Source: Phocaeicola sp.
GTDB taxonomy: Bacteria > Bacteroidota > Bacteroidia > Bacteroidales > Bacteroidaceae
Direction: 5' to 3'
Assembly (NCBI GenBank): GCA_020026225.1
Contig: JAHHQU010000001.1
Span: 33,196-97,195, forward strand
DNA length: 64,000 bases
Made by a program: the position numbers and the translations under genes. This document shows, piece by piece, positions 61,224 to 64,000 of the stretch. A model generated the notes under the pieces. That model was given only the letters and a program-made list of their open reading frames with translations. It was not told the DNA's origin and did no database searches. Each line of letters begins with the position of its first letter. The first letter of the stretch is position 1.

Positions 61224-62005
61224 AGAAGATTCTTTGTCATGGATATTTGTGGGCTTTGCTGCTTATGCTTTATGCTCCTATTTTCCTTATCATCATTTAT
61301 TCTTTTACAGAAGCTAAAGTATTGGGTAACTGGACCGGTTTCTCTACTCGTTTGTATGAGAACCTGTTTATTCAAGGTGCCCATCATTCGTTGGTGGATG
61401 CGTTGTGGAATACCATTACTATCGCTTTGATTACAGCTACGGTCTCTACTTTGTTGGGAACGCTGACTGCCATAGGTATCTTTAACTCGCGTCCAAGGTA
61501 CCGGAAAATGATTTCAGTAGTCAACAATATACCTATATTGAACGGTGATATCATTATGGGTGTATCGTTGTTCTTGTTGTTCGTTACCTTGGGTATCCCT
61601 CAAGGATATACTACGGTGGTGATGGCGCACATTGCTTTCTGTACTCCTTATGTCATATTGAGTGTCTTGCCAAGGTTGAAGCAGATGAACCCAAACCTTT
61701 ATGAAGCTGCACTGGATTTGGGAGCCACTCCCGGACAGGCTTTGCGTAAGGTGATTGTTCCTGAAATCATGCCTGGTATGATTGCAGGGTTCATGCTTGC
61801 AGTCACCATTTCTATCGATGACTTTGCTGTGACCATCTTTACCATTGGTAATGAAGGACTGGAAACACTTTCTACTTTCATTTATGCGGATGCTCGTAAG
61901 GGGGGGCTGACGCCTGAATTGCGACCCTTGTCAACTATCATATTCATCCTGGTATTGGTAATGCTTATAATTATTAACCGCCGTTCTGGTAAGAAGGCTC
62001 AATAA
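61217..62005 (+). CDS. potC: Spermidine/putrescine ABC transporter permease
   Basis: 262-residue second permease subunit with six predicted helices and the EAA loop NLYEAALDLGATPGQALRKVIVPEIMPG. The 7-nt overlap with potB implies coupled translation and equimolar assembly. Followed 22 nt later by the binding protein. Confidence 0.9.
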   Translation: MVKKILCHGYLWALLLMLYAPIFLIIIYSFTEAKVLGNWTGFSTRLYENLFIQGAHHSLVDALWNTITIALITATVSTLLGTLTAIGIFNSRPRYRKMISVVNNIPILNGDIIMGVSLFLLFVTLGIPQGYTTVVMAHIAFCTPYVILSVLPRLKQMNPNLYEAALDLGATPGQALRKVIVPEIMPGMIAGFMLAVTISIDDFAVTIFTIGNEGLETLSTFIYADARKGGLTPELRPLSTIIFILVLVMLIIINRRSGKKAQ

Positions 62006-62027
62006 CCGATAACTTCATGCTTGTGTT

Positions 62028-63362
62028 ATGAAACGATTTGATTTACTTGTTTTTTTATTGGGTCTGTCGCTTGCTGTGGGACTGACCGGATGTTACAATA
62101 AAGAACCTCGTGAGGAGGTCCTCAAGGTTTACAACTGGGGTGATTATATTAACGAAGATGTGTTGGTGAATTTCCCAAAGTGGTATGAAGAGCAGACAGG
62201 CAAGCATATCCGCGTGATTTATCAGACTTTTGATATTAATGAAATCATGCTGACGAAGATTGAGCGTGGCCATGAAGATTACGATGTGGTATGTCCTTCC
62301 GAATACATTATCGAACGTATGCTGAAGAAGGATATCTTGCTTCCTATAGATACGGCCTTTGGCAAAACGCCCAATTACTTGCACAATCTGTCTCCTTATA
62401 TTATAAAGCAGTTGAATGAGGTCAGCCAGCCGGGTCGACCTACAGAACGGTATGCGGTAGGATATATGTGGGGTACGGCCGGCATTATGTATAATAAGGC
62501 TCATGCAACTCGTGAAGAAGCTTCTACATGGGAATCTCTGTGGAATCCTAAGTTTGTCAAGCAGCTGCTGATGAAGGATAGTTACCGTGACGCTTATGGT
62601 ACGGCCATTATTTATGCCAACCGTAAAGGCTTGATGGATGGAACCATTCATGTAAATGATTTGATGAACAACTATTCGGATGAAGCCATTGCGATAGCGG
62701 AGGAAAACTTAAAAGCGATGAAACCGAATATCGCTGGATGGGAAGCTGACTTCGGTAAGGAAATGATGACTAAAGGAAAGGCTGCTTTGAATATGACATG
62801 GAGCGGTGATGCTGTCTGGGCCATTGAAGAAGCGGAAGCTGTCGGCGTAAAATTGGGATATGAAGTTCCTCGTGAGGGCAGTAATATCTGGTTCGACGGA
62901 TGGGTAATACCTAAGTATTCCAAAAATCCGAAGGTTGCCAGTTATTTCATCAATTACATGTGCCGTCCCGATGTCGCTTTGGCTAATATGGAGGCTACGG
63001 GATATGTAAGTGCGGTGGCTACTCCAGAAATATTGGAAGCCATGGAGGATTCAACCTTTGAAGAAACAACGAATCTGTCTTATTTCTTCGGTCCGGAAGC
63101 ACGTGCCGTGAGAGTTAATCCGATTCAGTATCCAGATAGTAGCGTGGTGGCACGTTGCGCCATGATCCATGACTCCGCAAAGCGTACGGAGGCGGTATTG
63201 GCTATGTGGTCGCATGTCAAGGGAGACAACTTGGAAGGAGGACTGGTTGTCCTGATTCTCCTTACCGTGGCTATGCTGGTTATGTATAAGGTTTATATCA
63301 TTCTGAAAAGAAACAAAAATAAGGTTTATCAGCGGGTACGCAGAAGAAAAGCACGGTCTTGA
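62028..63362 (+). CDS. potD: Polyamine-binding protein with C-terminal membrane helix
   Basis: 444 residues against about 348 in E. coli PotD. Lipoprotein signal with lipobox LTGC (Cys22). The type 2 periplasmic-binding fold follows (VLKVYNWGDYINEDVL, YDVVCPSEYIIERM, GYMWGTAGIMYN, WSGDAVWAI, IWFDGWVIPKYSKN). After the binding domain a hydrophobic helix (GGLVVLILLTVAMLVMYKVYIIL, about 402-424) leads to a basic tail (KRNKNKVYQRVRRRKARS), predicted to lie in the cytoplasm. The protein may thus be anchored at both ends. Polyamine specificity rests on family resemblance. Confidence 0.88.
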   Translation: MKRFDLLVFLLGLSLAVGLTGCYNKEPREEVLKVYNWGDYINEDVLVNFPKWYEEQTGKHIRVIYQTFDINEIMLTKIERGHEDYDVVCPSEYIIERMLKKDILLPIDTAFGKTPNYLHNLSPYIIKQLNEVSQPGRPTERYAVGYMWGTAGIMYNKAHATREEASTWESLWNPKFVKQLLMKDSYRDAYGTAIIYANRKGLMDGTIHVNDLMNNYSDEAIAIAEENLKAMKPNIAGWEADFGKEMMTKGKAALNMTWSGDAVWAIEEAEAVGVKLGYEVPREGSNIWFDGWVIPKYSKNPKVASYFINYMCRPDVALANMEATGYVSAVATPEILEAMEDSTFEETTNLSYFFGPEARAVRVNPIQYPDSSVVARCAMIHDSAKRTEAVLAMWSHVKGDNLEGGLVVLILLTVAMLVMYKVYIILKRNKNKVYQRVRRRKARS

Positions 63363-63430
63363 CAGCCGTTTGCTTGTTAGCTTGAGAAGGCTCGATGCCT
63401 CTTTTTTTTCCTGCTTGCTGATGGGAAAAT

Positions 63431-63468
63431 CCGTTTCGATAGTGTATCATATCGAAACGGCTTTTTTT
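63431..63468 (+). terminator. Terminator of the pot operon
   Basis: CCGTTTCGATA (63431-63441) and TATCGAAACGG (63450-63460) form a perfect 11-bp stem with an 8-nt loop, then CTTTTTTT. A weaker hairpin with a T8 run lies just before it (about 63384-63409). Confidence 0.9.
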
Positions 63469-63885
63469 ATGCCCGGAAATCTTTGGGACTGCTTGGATAT
63501 AGAAGCATTCGGCTTTAGGTGGACCTGAAGGGACTTTAGGAGTAGGGGTGGATTCTCTTTAATCCATGGTGGAATTTGTCATTGTGCTTATGAAACCATG
63601 TAGCATGGAGGTCGGTCCTGCAAATGGTTTTATCGGTATTTCACCAGTATGCTCCCTTTGATGGCATTGTCCTGCCAAAGATGAGCTCTTGTCTGGAGGT
63701 GTTTATTGTTTCACGTATGTGAAATGCTTGTCTCACTTACGTGAAATACTTGTTTCACGAATGTGAAACGCTTGTCGCACTTGAATGAAACGATGAACAT
63801 GGCTTGGAGTTTGCATCTGTTGACGCTCGCTTGGTGTGTTAGGGGTATCTTTCTCGTTGTATTCCTATTCCCCCAAGCAGAAAAG
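63469..63885. other. Long intergenic region with repeat array
   Basis: No credible gene. It holds the 22-bp tandem array at 63706-63793 and a CCATG/CATGG dyad (63597-63609). Short minus-strand open stretches are under 45 codons and are not supported as genes. The gap lies between the pot terminator and the terminator of the right-edge gene. Confidence 0.5.
63706..63793. repeat. Tandem array of four 22-bp dyad units
   Basis: Units start at 63706, 63728, 63750 and 63772. Each begins TTGT and has a core like TTTCAC-N4-GTGAAA; units 1 and 3 are the best dyads, 2 and 4 carry changes in one arm. Spacing is exactly 22 bp, two helical turns. Confidence 0.8.
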
Positions 63886-63921
63886 AAAAGGCTGGATTCC
63901 TTCGTTGGAATCCAGCCTTTT
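63886..63921. terminator. Terminator of the right-edge minus-strand gene
   Basis: AAAAGGCTGGATTCC and GGAATCCAGCCTTTT form a perfect 15-bp stem with a 6-nt loop. It shares its core with the terminator at 46782-46826. It lies 28 bases past the stop at 63950. Confidence 0.88.
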
Positions 63922-63949
63922 ATAGGTTGTTGTTCTATTCAAATCTTAT

Positions 63950-64000
63950 TTAGTCGTCCCTTAAAAAGCCCATTTTTGCGAGATATTGTTCAAGCACAGT
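63950..64000 (-). CDS. C-terminal end of an unidentified protein (partial)
   Basis: A minus-strand frame open from the window edge ends with TAA at 63952-63950, giving a C-terminus of 16 residues (LEQYLAKMGFLRDD at the end). The perfect terminator just downstream supports a real gene end. Too short to identify. Confidence 0.5.
   Translation of the reverse strand, partial: TVLEQYLAKMGFLRDD

Noticed and set aside
63706..63793. CRISPR array
   Set aside because: The units are directly adjacent with no spacers, repeats are only 22 bp and imperfect, and no cas genes are in the window.

Overview
The window looks like chromosomal DNA of a gut Bacteroidales species (Bacteroides/Phocaeicola type). 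Evidence: moderate GC, TAnnTTTG -7 boxes (several with TTTG about 20 nt upstream) in place of sigma70 elements, a SusC/SusD pair, a NigD-like lipoprotein, Bacteroidetes-only families (DUF4827, GldB-like, the ~660-aa NagB/PIG-L fusion) and few Shine-Dalgarno sequences. Genus and species cannot be fixed by reading. I see no rRNA, tRNA, phage, insertion sequence or CRISPR.

Layout. 1-5.7 kb: trmB and mrp, a hairpin-rich gap, then tsaC-clc-fmt. 5.7-8.4 kb: a NigD-like lipoprotein, convergent to and overlapping fmt, divergent from an ECF sigma factor whose partner gene fuses an anti-sigma-like N-terminus, one membrane helix and a beta-barrel-like domain. 8.5-15.2 kb: rpe, comEC, nrnA, a DUF4827 lipoprotein, glmM, a nitroreductase. 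15.4-18.8 kb: a three-gene biotin-dependent, sodium-pumping decarboxylase (gamma-alpha-beta) whose alpha subunit has lost expected substrate residues. 19-21.7 kb: fabI, a GldB-like lipoprotein, an RsmI-like methyltransferase. 21.8-25 kb, minus: lipA and a DPP-IV peptidase.

25.2-35.1 kb: one co-directional locus of SusC, SusD, an unknown lipoprotein, a two-domain M16 zinc protease and a ChaN-like protein, preceded by a ~200-nt leader with a terminator-like hairpin. The gene content suggests uptake and periplasmic cleavage of a protein or peptide ligand, possibly to obtain heme or iron, by analogy with ferredoxin-piracy systems; this is inference. 35.2-41 kb: amino-sugar genes (fused NagB-like/PIG-L enzyme with a degenerate deaminase domain, intact nagB), a GHL10 glycoside hydrolase and a secreted endonuclease/phosphatase-fold lipoprotein.

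41.2-45.3 kb, minus: pheA - aminotransferase - DAHP synthase/chorismate mutase - tyrA, the phenylalanine and tyrosine branches in one operon. Its leader has the full layout of a ribosome-mediated transcription attenuator: a well-spaced promoter, a 26-residue leader peptide with nine aromatic residues in eleven (all Phe or Tyr), an intrinsic terminator just before pheA, and a 10-nt segment inside the peptide gene perfectly complementary to the terminator's first arm. This is the best-supported regulatory discovery here.

45.5-63.4 kb: a MalY-type PLP enzyme, a TPR protein, a secreted DUF3108-like protein, an XRE-cupin regulator with an acyl-CoA synthetase, recJ-recQ, a C1B peptidase and an M24B aminopeptidase, a patatin-like phospholipase, and potABCD with an enlarged PotA and a PotD carrying a C-terminal membrane helix. 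The last 640 bases hold two terminators, a tandem array of four 22-bp dyad units and the C-terminal end of a minus-strand gene.
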